A stretch of 64,000 nucleotides of DNA from Providencia sp. (GTDB lineage: Bacteria; Pseudomonadota; Gammaproteobacteria; Enterobacterales; Enterobacteriaceae). Numbering within the stretch: position 1 is the stretch's first letter; each line of letters opens with the position of its first letter. Under the pieces are notes generated by a model that made no database searches, was not told where the DNA came from, and was given only the letters and a program-made list of their open reading frames with translations. The position numbers were made by a program, and so were the translations under genes. This document shows, piece after piece, positions 1-8,622 of the stretch. The stretch covers positions 226,310 through 290,309 of the forward strand of contig NZ_DOEH01000023.1 in NCBI RefSeq assembly GCF_003533305.1. The letters run 5' to 3'.

Positions 1-699
1 GTGATGAGCCTTTATTTTTTTTGTACTCATGCAATGGCCGGGATATCTCTAGATAGTACTCGAATTATTTTCGCGGAAGGTCGTGAAGCAAAAAGTCAAT
101 CGATAGGTGTGACAAGTAGTACCCAGTCAGCAACTGCTTATTTGGTGAAGGCGCAAGTGATGGGAGATGTTCGGGGGATACAAATGCAAACGCCTTTTTC
201 TATAACACCATCACTTTTTCGCTTAGAACCAGGAAGTTCTAATCAGTTGCGGATATTGAAGACAGGAAATCAAGTGTTGCCTCAAGATAGAGAGTCTATC
301 TTTTACCTTCGAGTCATGGCGCTACCATCAGGGCAAGAAAAAGAGTCTACATCGACAATAAAATTAGGTGGTGCTATCACAGTGTCAACTGGAAATGTGA
401 TTAAACTTTTCTATCGCCCATCTAAATTATTAATGACCCCACAGCAAGCGATGGCGTCACTGCAATTTTCACGCCACGGGCACGTATTGCAGGTAAATAA
501 TCCAACACCTTATTTTGTCACTTTATCATCACTGTCTTCTGGGGGGAAAATCGTTCCAATCAGTGTTCGTGAGCAAAATACAATGATTGAACCTTTTGGA
601 ACAATGGCGTACCCGGGTGCAAGTGTGGTGGGAAAAGTGACATGGAAAGCCATTAATGATTATGGCGGAATGGAGGTTTTCCATGGCGTTATTCGATAA
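1..699 (+). CDS. Periplasmic fimbrial chaperone, 5' end outside window
   Basis: PapD/FimC-like periplasmic chaperone that would donate a strand to pilin subunits and deliver them to the usher. Seen: family opening LDSTRIIF near residue 17, the subunit-binding stretch TPSLFRLEPGSSNQLRI, the hallmark DRESIFYLRVMALP and VIKLFYRP, and a C-terminal NPTPYFVTLS domain. The residues before GISLDSTR are too few for a normal signal peptide and the frame is open to the first base, so the true start very likely lies upstream. It is the first of three chaperones in this operon and overlaps the next gene by 17 bases. Family assignment is secure; which subunit it serves is unknown. Confidence 0.9.
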   Translation: MMSLYFFCTHAMAGISLDSTRIIFAEGREAKSQSIGVTSSTQSATAYLVKAQVMGDVRGIQMQTPFSITPSLFRLEPGSSNQLRILKTGNQVLPQDRESIFYLRVMALPSGQEKESTSTIKLGGAITVSTGNVIKLFYRPSKLLMTPQQAMASLQFSRHGHVLQVNNPTPYFVTLSSLSSGGKIVPISVREQNTMIEPFGTMAYPGASVVGKVTWKAINDYGGMEVFHGVIR

Positions 700-1264
700 C
701 TCAATGGTTTTAAAGTTCTTTATAGGAATGAGTGCATTATTTAGCAGTTCGGTAGTGCTTGCCACATCAGCATCTGTCGAATTTAGTGCAAAAATTGCCT
801 ATGAGGGAGCTTGTGAGATAGCGGTACCACCAACGGTGATTTTTAATCATGGCGAAGAGATTTTACCGAGCCAAATAGAGGCAAAGGATGCCGCGGCGAA
901 AAAAAACTTTAATTTGATGCTGACTAATTGCAAAGGGGTTGGTGTGACACCGAAGATTAGTATCGTAGGCCCTTCAAATGCTGATTATGGCGATGATTTA
1001 TTTTTAGACCCTATTGGTACTACATCAATCGGTTACGGTATTTTATTGAAAACTGAAGGGAACGCAACGTTCCAACCAAATGTGAATTTAGCGAGTAATA
1101 AAACCATTTCAACGGTTGATCATTGGGACAAAAGTACGAGCTTGGACACTATCAATGGCGCATTACCTATAGTGGCTATTTTAAGCTGTGGGCGTTGTGA
1201 TGCTAAGGGACGTATTGGTGGTGAGTTGAATGCTACTGTGACTTTTGATTTTCAATACGATTAA
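683..1264 (+). CDS. Minor fimbrial subunit (DUF1120-like), paralogue of the third subunit
   Basis: Secreted fimbrial subunit of about 193 residues with a hydrophobic signal peptide ending near VVLATSA, followed by a pilin-like domain with an early Cys (GACEI), a second Cys (TNCKG) and a late Cys pair (LSCGRCDAKG). The C-terminus TVTFDFQYD has the alternating pattern of a pilin donor/closing strand. The ATG at 683 is chosen because GGAGG lies at 672-676; an upstream in-frame ATG at 656 has no such site. It overlaps the chaperone gene, so translation is probably coupled. It is clearly paralogous to the 1870-2466 product. The DUF1120 family name is from memory; the fimbrial role rests on context. 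Confidence 0.75.
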   Translation: MALFDNSMVLKFFIGMSALFSSSVVLATSASVEFSAKIAYEGACEIAVPPTVIFNHGEEILPSQIEAKDAAAKKNFNLMLTNCKGVGVTPKISIVGPSNADYGDDLFLDPIGTTSIGYGILLKTEGNATFQPNVNLASNKTISTVDHWDKSTSLDTINGALPIVAILSCGRCDAKGRIGGELNATVTFDFQYD

Positions 1265-1279
1265 TTCATGAGGCGAACA

Positions 1280-1858
1280 ATGAAATTACTGACCTTTACT
1301 TTTCAATGTATGGGAGGGCTTGTTTTCATGTTTACGATTAATTCGATGGTATTAGCGGCGGATCTTTCCATGATGGCATCAATAGCGAAGAAAGGCGTAG
1401 GGTGCGAAATAACCTTACCGCAGAATGTATTGACTTTTGCTCCCCTAAGTATGCGTCAGCTTAAAGGCCCAATTCAAGCTCACCAAATTAAGTCGTTAAT
1501 TGTGCGCTTATCCTGTGTAAATGAAACTGAATTAATTAAGCCAATGCTGACCTTGCGAGGTATCACACCTTATGCAGAAGATTTGCATCAAACTGTATTT
1601 TTAGATGATACGCCTAACGGGGTTGGGTTTATGGTGCGCCAGTCACCGGATGATAAACCAATCGGGTTATTAGATTTTTATCAGCCTGATGCTGCGATTG
1701 GTAATGATAACACTGTGCAACCACTTAATGTTCTGAATAACGACAATCAATACAAAAGCGATAACGTATTGTGGGTTGGGATTGTAGGACCGTTGCAAAG
1801 TAACATTATTGCAGGGCGTTTTCATGCATCGTTGACCATCAATGTGGCATTTCAATAG
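1280..1858 (+). CDS. Minor fimbrial subunit
   Basis: Secreted protein of about 192 residues. It has a signal peptide (MKLLTFTFQ to VLAADLS), an early Cys (GVGCEITLP), a mid Cys (LSCVNE) and a C-terminal alternating strand (ASLTINVAFQ), as in pilin-fold subunits. It lacks the late Cys pair of its two neighbours, so it is a more distant member of the set. The ATG at 1280 is preferred because the AGGCG just before it can act as ribosome binding site; an in-frame ATG at 1268 is an alternative. It lies 15 bases after the previous stop and one base before the GTG that could open the next gene, so it is in the same operon. Confidence 0.7.
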   Translation: MKLLTFTFQCMGGLVFMFTINSMVLAADLSMMASIAKKGVGCEITLPQNVLTFAPLSMRQLKGPIQAHQIKSLIVRLSCVNETELIKPMLTLRGITPYAEDLHQTVFLDDTPNGVGFMVRQSPDDKPIGLLDFYQPDAAIGNDNTVQPLNVLNNDNQYKSDNVLWVGIVGPLQSNIIAGRFHASLTINVAFQ

Positions 1859-1869
1859 TGGATATCGAC

Positions 1870-2466
1870 ATGAGGGTGAAACGTTTAATTGTATGTTTTA
1901 ATTTGATAAATAAGATTGTATTAGGGTTTGTGATTGCCGTTTGGAGTGTAGTGGGTATTGCTGATACCAGTAGTAGTACGTTTAATTTCACTGCAATATT
2001 TGTGGGGGGAAGTTGTGAAATTAGCGCACCCACGAGTATTCAGTTTAATGATGGTGAGACGTTACGGCCTTCTGAAATTGAACAAGGAATAGCCGCAACA
2101 ACGCAGTCATTTAATCTTATTCTCAGTAAATGTAGCGGATGGGGATTAACACCTTCTGTCAAAGTGAATGGTCAGAAAACGTCAGACTTTGGTCCTGCAC
2201 TTTTTCGCAATACGTTAGGTGCGATGGATTCAAATGGTTATGGAATTTTATTAGCGACAGATGGAAATACCTCGTTTGTTTCAAATCCTAATTTAGCCGC
2301 GACAGGGACAATCTTAGCTAAAAATTGGAATCCAGAGTCGCAACTGGATTCGATAGATATCCGCATTCCAATAGTGGCGAAATTGACTTGTGGCAATTGC
2401 GATTATGCAGGGCGCCAAAGTGGTGCATTTAAAGCGACGGTTACTTTTGATTTTGTATATGAATAA
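1870..2466 (+). CDS. Minor fimbrial subunit (DUF1120-like)
   Basis: Secreted subunit of about 198 residues and a clear paralogue of the 683-1264 product. Both share the block order early Cys (GSCEISAP), FNDGE, PSEIE, a mid Cys (LSKCSGWGLTP), NGYGILLATDGN and a late Cys pair (LTCGNCDYAGR), ending TVTFDFVYE. The signal peptide runs from the ATG at 1870 to about VVGIADT; a GTG at 1858 in the same frame is possible but gives a poorer leader. Tandem duplication with divergence of this subunit inside one operon is inferred from the shared blocks. The exact position in the pilus cannot be told. Confidence 0.75.
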   Translation: MRVKRLIVCFNLINKIVLGFVIAVWSVVGIADTSSSTFNFTAIFVGGSCEISAPTSIQFNDGETLRPSEIEQGIAATTQSFNLILSKCSGWGLTPSVKVNGQKTSDFGPALFRNTLGAMDSNGYGILLATDGNTSFVSNPNLAATGTILAKNWNPESQLDSIDIRIPIVAKLTCGNCDYAGRQSGAFKATVTFDFVYE

Positions 2467-2484
2467 GGCTAGTGAGTTATCGAC

Positions 2485-3240
2485 ATGAACAATATTAGGC
2501 TCAAACAAGTTTGTACAACTTTAATTTTTGCTGCTTTGTTTGTTTGGGGATTACTTTTCGCCAAAGAGAGCTATGCAGAAGGCGGGCTTAGCTTGGATCA
2601 AACTCGAGTCGTGTTTGATGGAGACGCGAAGAGTACCAAAGTGACATTAAACAACCAAAGTGAGCGTGTGTATTTGATCAATAGTCGAGTATTAATGACA
2701 CCCGATGGGAATGAGAGATCGACAGCAGTACTGCCATTTATGGTGACGCCTCCTTTGTTCCGGTTAGAGAAAGAAAGCCGCAATACAGTGTTAATTTCTC
2801 GCAATAACATTTCGGCCTTACCTACTGATCGTGAATCTTTATTTTATCTGAGCTTTTTAGCAATTCCATCAGTAAAAAAAGGTAGCGAAGAGGTCACGGA
2901 AAAAGGATCAACCACGACACAAGTGTCTTTTGGTATCCGTATGTTAATTAAACTATTTTATCGGCCAACTGGTTTTTCGATGCCAGTATTGGCTGCGCCT
3001 GAAAAATTGACCTTTGTTCAACAAGGTATGCAATTACAAGTTACTAATCCGACGCCTTATTACCAGACGTTAGCGCAACTGACACTTAATGGGCAGTCTA
3101 TCAATGTGCGTGAACAAGGTGCGATGATAGCGCCATTTTCAACTCAAACTTATCAAGTGAAAGCGCAAGTGCATGATATTCATTGGTCTGTCATTAATGA
3201 TTTCGGTGGGTTAAGTGAAACCTTTCATTGGGCGCAATAA
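2485..3240 (+). CDS. Periplasmic fimbrial chaperone (second of three)
   Basis: Full-length PapD-like chaperone of 251 residues. Signal peptide to about ESYAEG, then LSLDQTRVVFDG, the subunit-binding stretch TPPLFRLEKESRNTVLI with the Arg and Lys expected of the family, DRESLFYLSFLAIPS, IKLFYRPTG, NPTPYYQTLAQL and the C-terminal HWSVINDFGG block. It would cap and deliver subunits in the periplasm. It starts 18 bases after the last subunit and stops just before the third chaperone gene. Compared with the other two chaperones of the operon the sequences are clearly different, suggesting each serves a different subunit; that is inference. Confidence 0.93.
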   Translation: MNNIRLKQVCTTLIFAALFVWGLLFAKESYAEGGLSLDQTRVVFDGDAKSTKVTLNNQSERVYLINSRVLMTPDGNERSTAVLPFMVTPPLFRLEKESRNTVLISRNNISALPTDRESLFYLSFLAIPSVKKGSEEVTEKGSTTTQVSFGIRMLIKLFYRPTGFSMPVLAAPEKLTFVQQGMQLQVTNPTPYYQTLAQLTLNGQSINVREQGAMIAPFSTQTYQVKAQVHDIHWSVINDFGGLSETFHWAQ

Positions 3241-3259
3241 GTGAATGAGGAGTAGGACG

Positions 3260-4057
3260 ATGAAGAGCAAGTACACCCTATTTCCGAAAGGTATTCATAG
3301 CTTGGTGATTATTTTATTCTTAGCCAATATTTCAGTAGCGAAAGCCGAAATACCGAGTGAGAGTAATGGAATTGTCTTGCAAGGCACAAGGGTAATTTAT
3401 CCTAGCAATGAAAAGAATGGCATTACTTTTACGGTGACTAATAGAACATCGCAAGTCTATTTATTGCAATCGAGGGTTTTGTCGTGGCCAGTTTTGGCGG
3501 CTCAAGATGACTTGCAATTATCGGAAGAAACGAAAGGTGAGGTGACCACTAATGCGCCATTTATTGTGCTGCCGCCGTTAATTCGTTTTGCACCTTTGGA
3601 TGAAATGACATTACGTATTCGGTTGACAAAAAATACATTACCAGTAGACCGTGAATCAGTATTCATGTTGGCGTTAAAAGCCATTCCAGCACAATCAGAC
3701 TCTGAAGAGCGGTCTGGCGCAAAGATGGTACTAGCCTTGCAAAATAGCCTCAAATTATTTTATCGCCCTGAAGGTTTACCTTTTATGGACGGTGATGAAC
3801 GAGCAAAACAATTGCAGTTTTCACATCAGGGTATGCAGCTTGAGGTTAAGAATCCAACACCTTATTACGTGACGATGAGTGATATTTCTGTCGATATGGA
3901 TTCTGTATCGCTTGAGGGACATTCCATGATTGCGCCTTTTTCGGTTGAGCATTATGGACTCTCTACGTCAGGTGGTCGCTCGGTGAGTTGGCAAATTATC
4001 GATGATAATGGGCTTAAATCCACGGTACAAACTCAGAGACTAAATACCGCACTTTAA
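3260..4057 (+). CDS. Periplasmic fimbrial chaperone (third of three)
   Basis: PapD-like chaperone of about 265 residues with a signal peptide ending near ISVAKAE. Family marks are GIVLQGTRVIYP, VTNRTSQVYLLQSRV, PFIVLPPLIRFAPLDEMTLRI, DRESVFMLALKAIP, LKLFYRPEGLP and NPTPYYVTMSDI. The ATG at 3260 is chosen because GAGGAG lies 7 bases upstream (3247-3252); the in-frame ATG at 3245 overlaps that site. It has a slightly long loop between the third and fourth strands (WPVLAAQDDLQLSEET), which the other two chaperones lack. It is followed by a 78-base gap and then the usher gene, in the same direction. Confidence 0.92.
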   Translation: MKSKYTLFPKGIHSLVIILFLANISVAKAEIPSESNGIVLQGTRVIYPSNEKNGITFTVTNRTSQVYLLQSRVLSWPVLAAQDDLQLSEETKGEVTTNAPFIVLPPLIRFAPLDEMTLRIRLTKNTLPVDRESVFMLALKAIPAQSDSEERSGAKMVLALQNSLKLFYRPEGLPFMDGDERAKQLQFSHQGMQLEVKNPTPYYVTMSDISVDMDSVSLEGHSMIAPFSVEHYGLSTSGGRSVSWQIIDDNGLKSTVQTQRLNTAL

Positions 4058-4135
4058 TATTTCCACACAAATTTTTTTACGATGGAACACAGCCATTGGG
4101 GGTTAGTGTGCCTGTTGATTAATTGAGATAGATGT

Positions 4136-6868
4136 ATGCAAAGTATTCGAAAACAAAAAATGAATAGAGCGCAGGGGCTGCCAATGCTTTTTCGCTTAAA
4201 GTTATTAAGTGTGGGCGTAATATTGAGCGTGTCGCCATTGGTTTACAGTGAAGACTATTTCGATCCGAGCTTTTTGACTTTGAGTGGTGAAAATAGCCAA
4301 GTTGATTTGTCGGCATTTAGTCAAGAAGGTGGCATTGCCGAAGGGGATTATACGGTTGCCGTGTTTGTGAACCACCAAGATGCAGGGCAATTTACGCTTC
4401 ATTTTGAAAAAAACGTGAAACAAGTCATTGTGCCTGAATTAACGCCTGCTCTTTTGGCATCATGGGGGGTGAATGTGACCAATGTGCCAAAGCTTAAATC
4501 GTTACCTTTGAAAACCCCAATTGACGATTTAGCGGCTTATATTCCGCAGGCGACCACAAAACTAGATTTGGCGCGTTTGCGTTTAGATATCAGTATTCCG
4601 CAAGTGGCGATGAATTCGGTGTTAGCTCGTCAAATGGACCCGGCACTGTGGGAAGATGGTATTCCTGCGTTGATATTAAATTATAGCCTCAGTGCAGGTC
4701 GAAACCGTAACCATAGTGCGAGTAACAGAACTTCACAGGCCGATAATCTATTTGCTTCAGTGAGGGGGCGTGTCAACTTTGGGCCGTGGCGCTTAAACAG
4801 TACGATGACTCATACCCGTTTTGGCTATAGTGGGCAATCGGAGCAAGGAAATCGAACTCAGCAACAAACACGTTTTTCGAATACTTATTTGTCTCGTGAT
4901 ATTCGTGGGCTACGCTCGACATTATTGGTAGGGGAAGCCAGTACCGGAGGTGAAATATTCGATGGCGTGCCATTTAAAGGAGTACAACTTACCTCAAATG
5001 AGCAAATGTTACCGAGTCAGCTGCGTGGTTATGCACCTGTGATTAGTGGTGTTGCCAATACAAGTGCCCGTATTACGGTGCGTCAAAATGGCAATGTGGT
5101 GTATGAAACCTATGTGGCACCGGGGCCTTTTTATATAAATGATATTCAACAAGCTGGATTATCTGGCGACTTTGATGTGACCGTGACGGAAACGGATGGT
5201 ACTGAACGCCGCTTTATTGTGCCTTATTCCGCATTGCCGATGATGTTGCGCCCTGGTAGTTGGAAATATGAATTAACTGCGGGGCGTTATAATGGCTCAC
5301 AGACTCAAGGATCGAAGCAATCAGATTTCGTGCTCGGTACGGGAGTGTATGGTTCACAAAGTGGGATCACATTATTCGGCGGTGTGCTTGCTGCAAAGGA
5401 TTACCAATCCATCAGTGCAGGGTCGGGGATCTCATTAGGGGAGATTGGTGCAGTTTCGGCAGATATTACTCAGTCAGTTGCCAAGTTTCAAACAGCTGCG
5501 GGGAAATTTGATCGTAAAACGGGTCAATCATATCGGTTACGCTATTCGAAAAGTTTAGTCTCAACGGGTACATCTGTAGATTTAACGGCACTCCGTTATT
5601 CGACAGAACATTTTTATAATTTTAGTGAATTTAATAGTCAGGGCTATAGTCTTGAAGAGGGAGTCACCCCATGGACTTTGCAACGTCGTCGTAGCAGCTT
5701 CCAAACACAATTAAGTCAACAATTAAACGGATACGGTACGCTACATTTTCGAGCGCATCGAGATGACTATTGGGGGGGAAGTAAAACCTTAACAGGATTA
5801 TCCTTGGGATATAGCGGAACGGTGAAAAATGTCAGCTTTGGTGTGAATTACAATATTGACCGAATGAAAGATACAAATGGAAATTGGCCTGAAAACCGTC
5901 AAATCAGCGTCAATATGAGTATTCCGTTGCGTGTTTTTGGTTATTCAGAGGATTTACAGTCTATCTATGCGACTTCGACGATGACTCAGGATAATCAAGG
6001 GCGGACACAAAATCAAATTGGACTGAGTGGTAGTCTAGTTGATAGTGCTATGTCGTACAGTGTCTCACAAAGTTGGGGAAACCAAGGGCAAACAGCGGTT
6101 AGTAATGTCAATTTAGGATATCAAGGTAATAAAGGTAGTTTAAGTACGGGGTATAGCTACAGTGGTGATTCTCGTTCCATTAATATGAATGCCAGTGGTG
6201 GACTTCTAGTTCATGCCGGTGGGGTGACATTATCTCGCTCAATGGGTGAATCAGTCGCGTTGGTCAGTGCTCCTGGTGCGTCTGGAGCCCACTTGACTAA
6301 TGGTAATGCGACCGTAGATTGGCAAGGCTATGCTGTTGCGCCTTATTTATCTGATTATATGAAAAACAGCGTGGGAATCGATCCGACAACATTGCCTGAG
6401 GGGGTGGATGTAACGCATTCAAATGTAAATGTTTATCCAACCAAAGGGGCGGTAGTTAAGGTGAATATTGCCACCCGCATTGGTTATCAGGTATTAGTGA
6501 CGTTGAAGCAACCAAATCAGCAATCCGTACCATTCGGTGCCATCGCTACATTAATGAATGCAACGAGTGGGGATGAGGTCAGCAGTATTGTTGGAGATAT
6601 GGGGCAAGTATACCTAGCCGGTCTTCCTGAAGAGGGTGAATTATTAGTTAAATGGGGCGAGACACCAGACCGCCAATGTCGAGTGAAATTTGCACTTACG
6701 CATTTGAACATAAATTCAGATAACCCAATACGCCAAGTGACTTATACCTGCAACAGTGTAATTGATAAAAAAATTATGTTAGCAGAGCCTAAACCAGTAG
6801 AAATGAGTTCTATTCTACTCACGTTAGAACATGAAAAAAATAATGAAAAACGTATATTTTTACGTTGA
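4136..6868 (+). CDS. Outer-membrane fimbrial usher
   Basis: FimD/PapC-type usher of about 910 residues, the outer-membrane pore and assembly platform. Seen: signal peptide to about PLVYSED, N-terminal domain opening DYFDPSFLTLSG, the beta-barrel segment with WEDGIPALILNYSLSAG, the plug region (LRGYAPVISGVA, VVYETYVAPGPFYINDI), many barrel strands with alternating aromatics, and C-terminal domains with GASGAHLTNGN and TRIGYQVLVTLKQP. Length is normal for the family. The chosen ATG has only a weak upstream GAGATAG; an ATG at 4160 is a second option. The tail after the last Cys (YTCNSVIDKK) is longer and more AT-rich than usual. It serves the preceding subunits and probably the downstream adhesin. 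Confidence 0.95.
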   Translation: MQSIRKQKMNRAQGLPMLFRLKLLSVGVILSVSPLVYSEDYFDPSFLTLSGENSQVDLSAFSQEGGIAEGDYTVAVFVNHQDAGQFTLHFEKNVKQVIVPELTPALLASWGVNVTNVPKLKSLPLKTPIDDLAAYIPQATTKLDLARLRLDISIPQVAMNSVLARQMDPALWEDGIPALILNYSLSAGRNRNHSASNRTSQADNLFASVRGRVNFGPWRLNSTMTHTRFGYSGQSEQGNRTQQQTRFSNTYLSRDIRGLRSTLLVGEASTGGEIFDGVPFKGVQLTSNEQMLPSQLRGYAPVISGVANTSARITVRQNGNVVYETYVAPGPFYINDIQQAGLSGDFDVTVTETDGTERRFIVPYSALPMMLRPGSWKYELTAGRYNGSQTQGSKQSDFVLGTGVYGSQSGITLFGGVLAAKDYQSISAGSGISLGEIGAVSADITQSVAKFQTAAGKFDRKTGQSYRLRYSKSLVSTGTSVDLTALRYSTEHFYNFSEFNSQGYSLEEGVTPWTLQRRRSSFQTQLSQQLNGYGTLHFRAHRDDYWGGSKTLTGLSLGYSGTVKNVSFGVNYNIDRMKDTNGNWPENRQISVNMSIPLRVFGYSEDLQSIYATSTMTQDNQGRTQNQIGLSGSLVDSAMSYSVSQSWGNQGQTAVSNVNLGYQGNKGSLSTGYSYSGDSRSINMNASGGLLVHAGGVTLSRSMGESVALVSAPGASGAHLTNGNATVDWQGYAVAPYLSDYMKNSVGIDPTTLPEGVDVTHSNVNVYPTKGAVVKVNIATRIGYQVLVTLKQPNQQSVPFGAIATLMNATSGDEVSSIVGDMGQVYLAGLPEEGELLVKWGETPDRQCRVKFALTHLNINSDNPIRQVTYTCNSVIDKKIMLAEPKPVEMSSILLTLEHEKNNEKRIFLR

Positions 6869-7006
6869 GTTCATATTAATTGAGATGTTGGATTTCTGAA
6901 GGTGAAAATAAAATGCCAATAAATTTATTAAATAAATAATCACTTATATTTCGTAGTGATGGAATAAATTTCAATTTAATATAATGTAATGAAAAGGGCG
7001 AGCTTA

Positions 7007-8125
7007 ATGATATTTAAATTAAAAAATAGTTATTATCGATGGATAGTCACTATATTAATTGGAATTGGGTACTTTTTGGTAGGAATGAATAATTCTTATG
7101 CGGCTAGAATTAATGCTTCAATTAATGAAGGTTTTATACCAGTAGGCTCTTTTTCAGGTTCAGTCACTGTTCCTGCGAATACATATTTAAATGAAAGTGA
7201 CTCCTTATATTCAGGCTTTGCATTTGCACTTACAAGTATGGGAGGGGGTATTTGTTCCAGTAACCAAAGCAATTGGAAAACAATTGATGGTTATTATGGA
7301 TATGAATTAGAGACTGGCATTTTATTAATTATATATGATACAAATATTACAGGAAGTGTAATTTCTTCTTCGCATGGGACAGTAGCAGTTAATGGTACAT
7401 TTAATCGTTATGGCGTTTTATCTGGATCGATACCACCAAAAACAAATTCAGAAAATTGTTACTCTTATTTAACTGAAAGTTTTAGAACACCAAGCAAAAC
7501 GACAATACAAATAAATGGTCAATATGGTTACTATATTTCATCTCGTGCAGTTGCCGGTTCTTTTTCATTACAAAGAATTGGGTTGCGACGGGCTCAAGGT
7601 CAGGGAACAAATGGTGATTACATTAATATTAATGCTTCTGATTTACTAACGGTCACCTATATTCCCCCATTGAATTGTTCTATATCCGCGCCACCAACTA
7701 TTAATTTTGGCATAATTAATGGCTTTAATACGAAAAGTGACGAATATTTAGCGCAACAAACTGGCGATTTGAATATTAATTGTTTTAGTGATGATCCAAA
7801 TAGAGTTGCGAATGTAAAAATTCAAGTGATTGGAAAAGCAGAAAATTGGCCTAATATTCTCACGTTACGAAATGAGGAGAATAACATTTCGGCAGGTGAG
7901 ATTCGAGGATGGATAAGGCCTCAAGGGGATCTTTCTTGTTCAGGTTCATCAGGAACTAATACAATGTATTTCTCTTCACCCGATCGTTGGATCGATGGCG
8001 GCAAAATTAAGAATGGAATAAATTTGATCCCCTATGTTTTTTATTTGTGTGGCAGTGGTAACAATAAAGCCAATAATTTGGGGCGCGCAAGTGCTACTGC
8101 GACCATTAATCTTTTGTGGAATTAA
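7007..8125 (+). CDS. Putative two-domain fimbrial tip adhesin
   Basis: Secreted protein of about 372 residues, last gene of the operon. A signal peptide ends near NSYAARI. The N-terminal half, to about residue 215, shows no pilin pattern and carries Cys residues at GGGICSSN and SENCYSYL, as expected of a receptor-binding domain. The C-terminal part begins PPLNCSISAPPTINFG and ends SATATINLLWN, the layout of a pilin domain with its final strand. The ATG at 7007 is chosen because AAGGGCGAG precedes it; an ATG at 6989 lacks a site. The gene is visibly more AT-rich than the usher, as is common for exchanged adhesins. Ligand unknown; adhesin status is inferred from architecture and position. Confidence 0.65.
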   Translation: MIFKLKNSYYRWIVTILIGIGYFLVGMNNSYAARINASINEGFIPVGSFSGSVTVPANTYLNESDSLYSGFAFALTSMGGGICSSNQSNWKTIDGYYGYELETGILLIIYDTNITGSVISSSHGTVAVNGTFNRYGVLSGSIPPKTNSENCYSYLTESFRTPSKTTIQINGQYGYYISSRAVAGSFSLQRIGLRRAQGQGTNGDYININASDLLTVTYIPPLNCSISAPPTINFGIINGFNTKSDEYLAQQTGDLNINCFSDDPNRVANVKIQVIGKAENWPNILTLRNEENNISAGEIRGWIRPQGDLSCSGSSGTNTMYFSSPDRWIDGGKIKNGINLIPYVFYLCGSGNNKANNLGRASATATINLLWN

Positions 8126-8622
8126 ATTGAGTGATGAGTTTAAGTGTAAGACTTAAGGGTTCCACTTAAGATAAACATTGATGATAAATACCGATAAAAA
8201 TGATAGCTCACAACTAACTATAATCATTTTACTTTGACGATTAGGCAGAAATTGATTTGGTTTTCATTTGGTTAAGGAAATTGAAACGCACTTATTTTAA
8301 TCGTTTTTTTTCAAGAAACGTTGTCAGTTATCACTAAATTTACGACTAATTGCTTCAGAATCACAAATCACCTTGATCCCTGATAGTGAACTCAGGTTTA
8401 ATAAGGGTAATGTTTTGCGCAATAAGGGCGCCTTAAAGTGAAATTTTGCGCAATAGAATGGATTCAGCACTGCGATAGCCTATTTTATTAACAGTTGGCT
8501 GTCAGGAGCGTAGCAAATAAGATCAAATTGCGTTAGTTTCATGGTCTGGCTGTGAAATTAGTCATAATTTTGAAATGTGAAAACTGGCTTAAGTACGTTT
8601 TTATCCTACCTGGAGTATACTG
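8126..8622. promoter_or_regulatory. Intergenic region upstream of tktA
   Basis: No gene is visible in these 497 bases. They separate the fimbrial operon from tktA and should hold the tktA promoter. No convincing Rho-independent terminator follows the adhesin gene; the CTTAAG-containing stretch around 8143-8169 gives only a short 6-bp stem with no T run. The most distinct element is a repeated 12-mer described separately. A GGAG ribosome binding site precedes the tktA ATG. Confidence 0.6.
8413..8455. repeat. Two phased copies of a 12-mer upstream of tktA
   Basis: The sequence TTTTGCGCAATA occurs at 8413-8424 and again at 8444-8455, 31 bases apart start to start. That is close to three helical turns, so both copies face the same side of the helix. 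Each contains the self-complementary core TTGCGCAA. This is the layout of a pair of sites for a dimeric regulator, but no regulator is identified. Confidence 0.5.

Noticed and set aside
8126..8200. Terminator after the first fimbrial operon
   Set aside because: The CTTAAG words make only a 6-bp stem and no T run follows.
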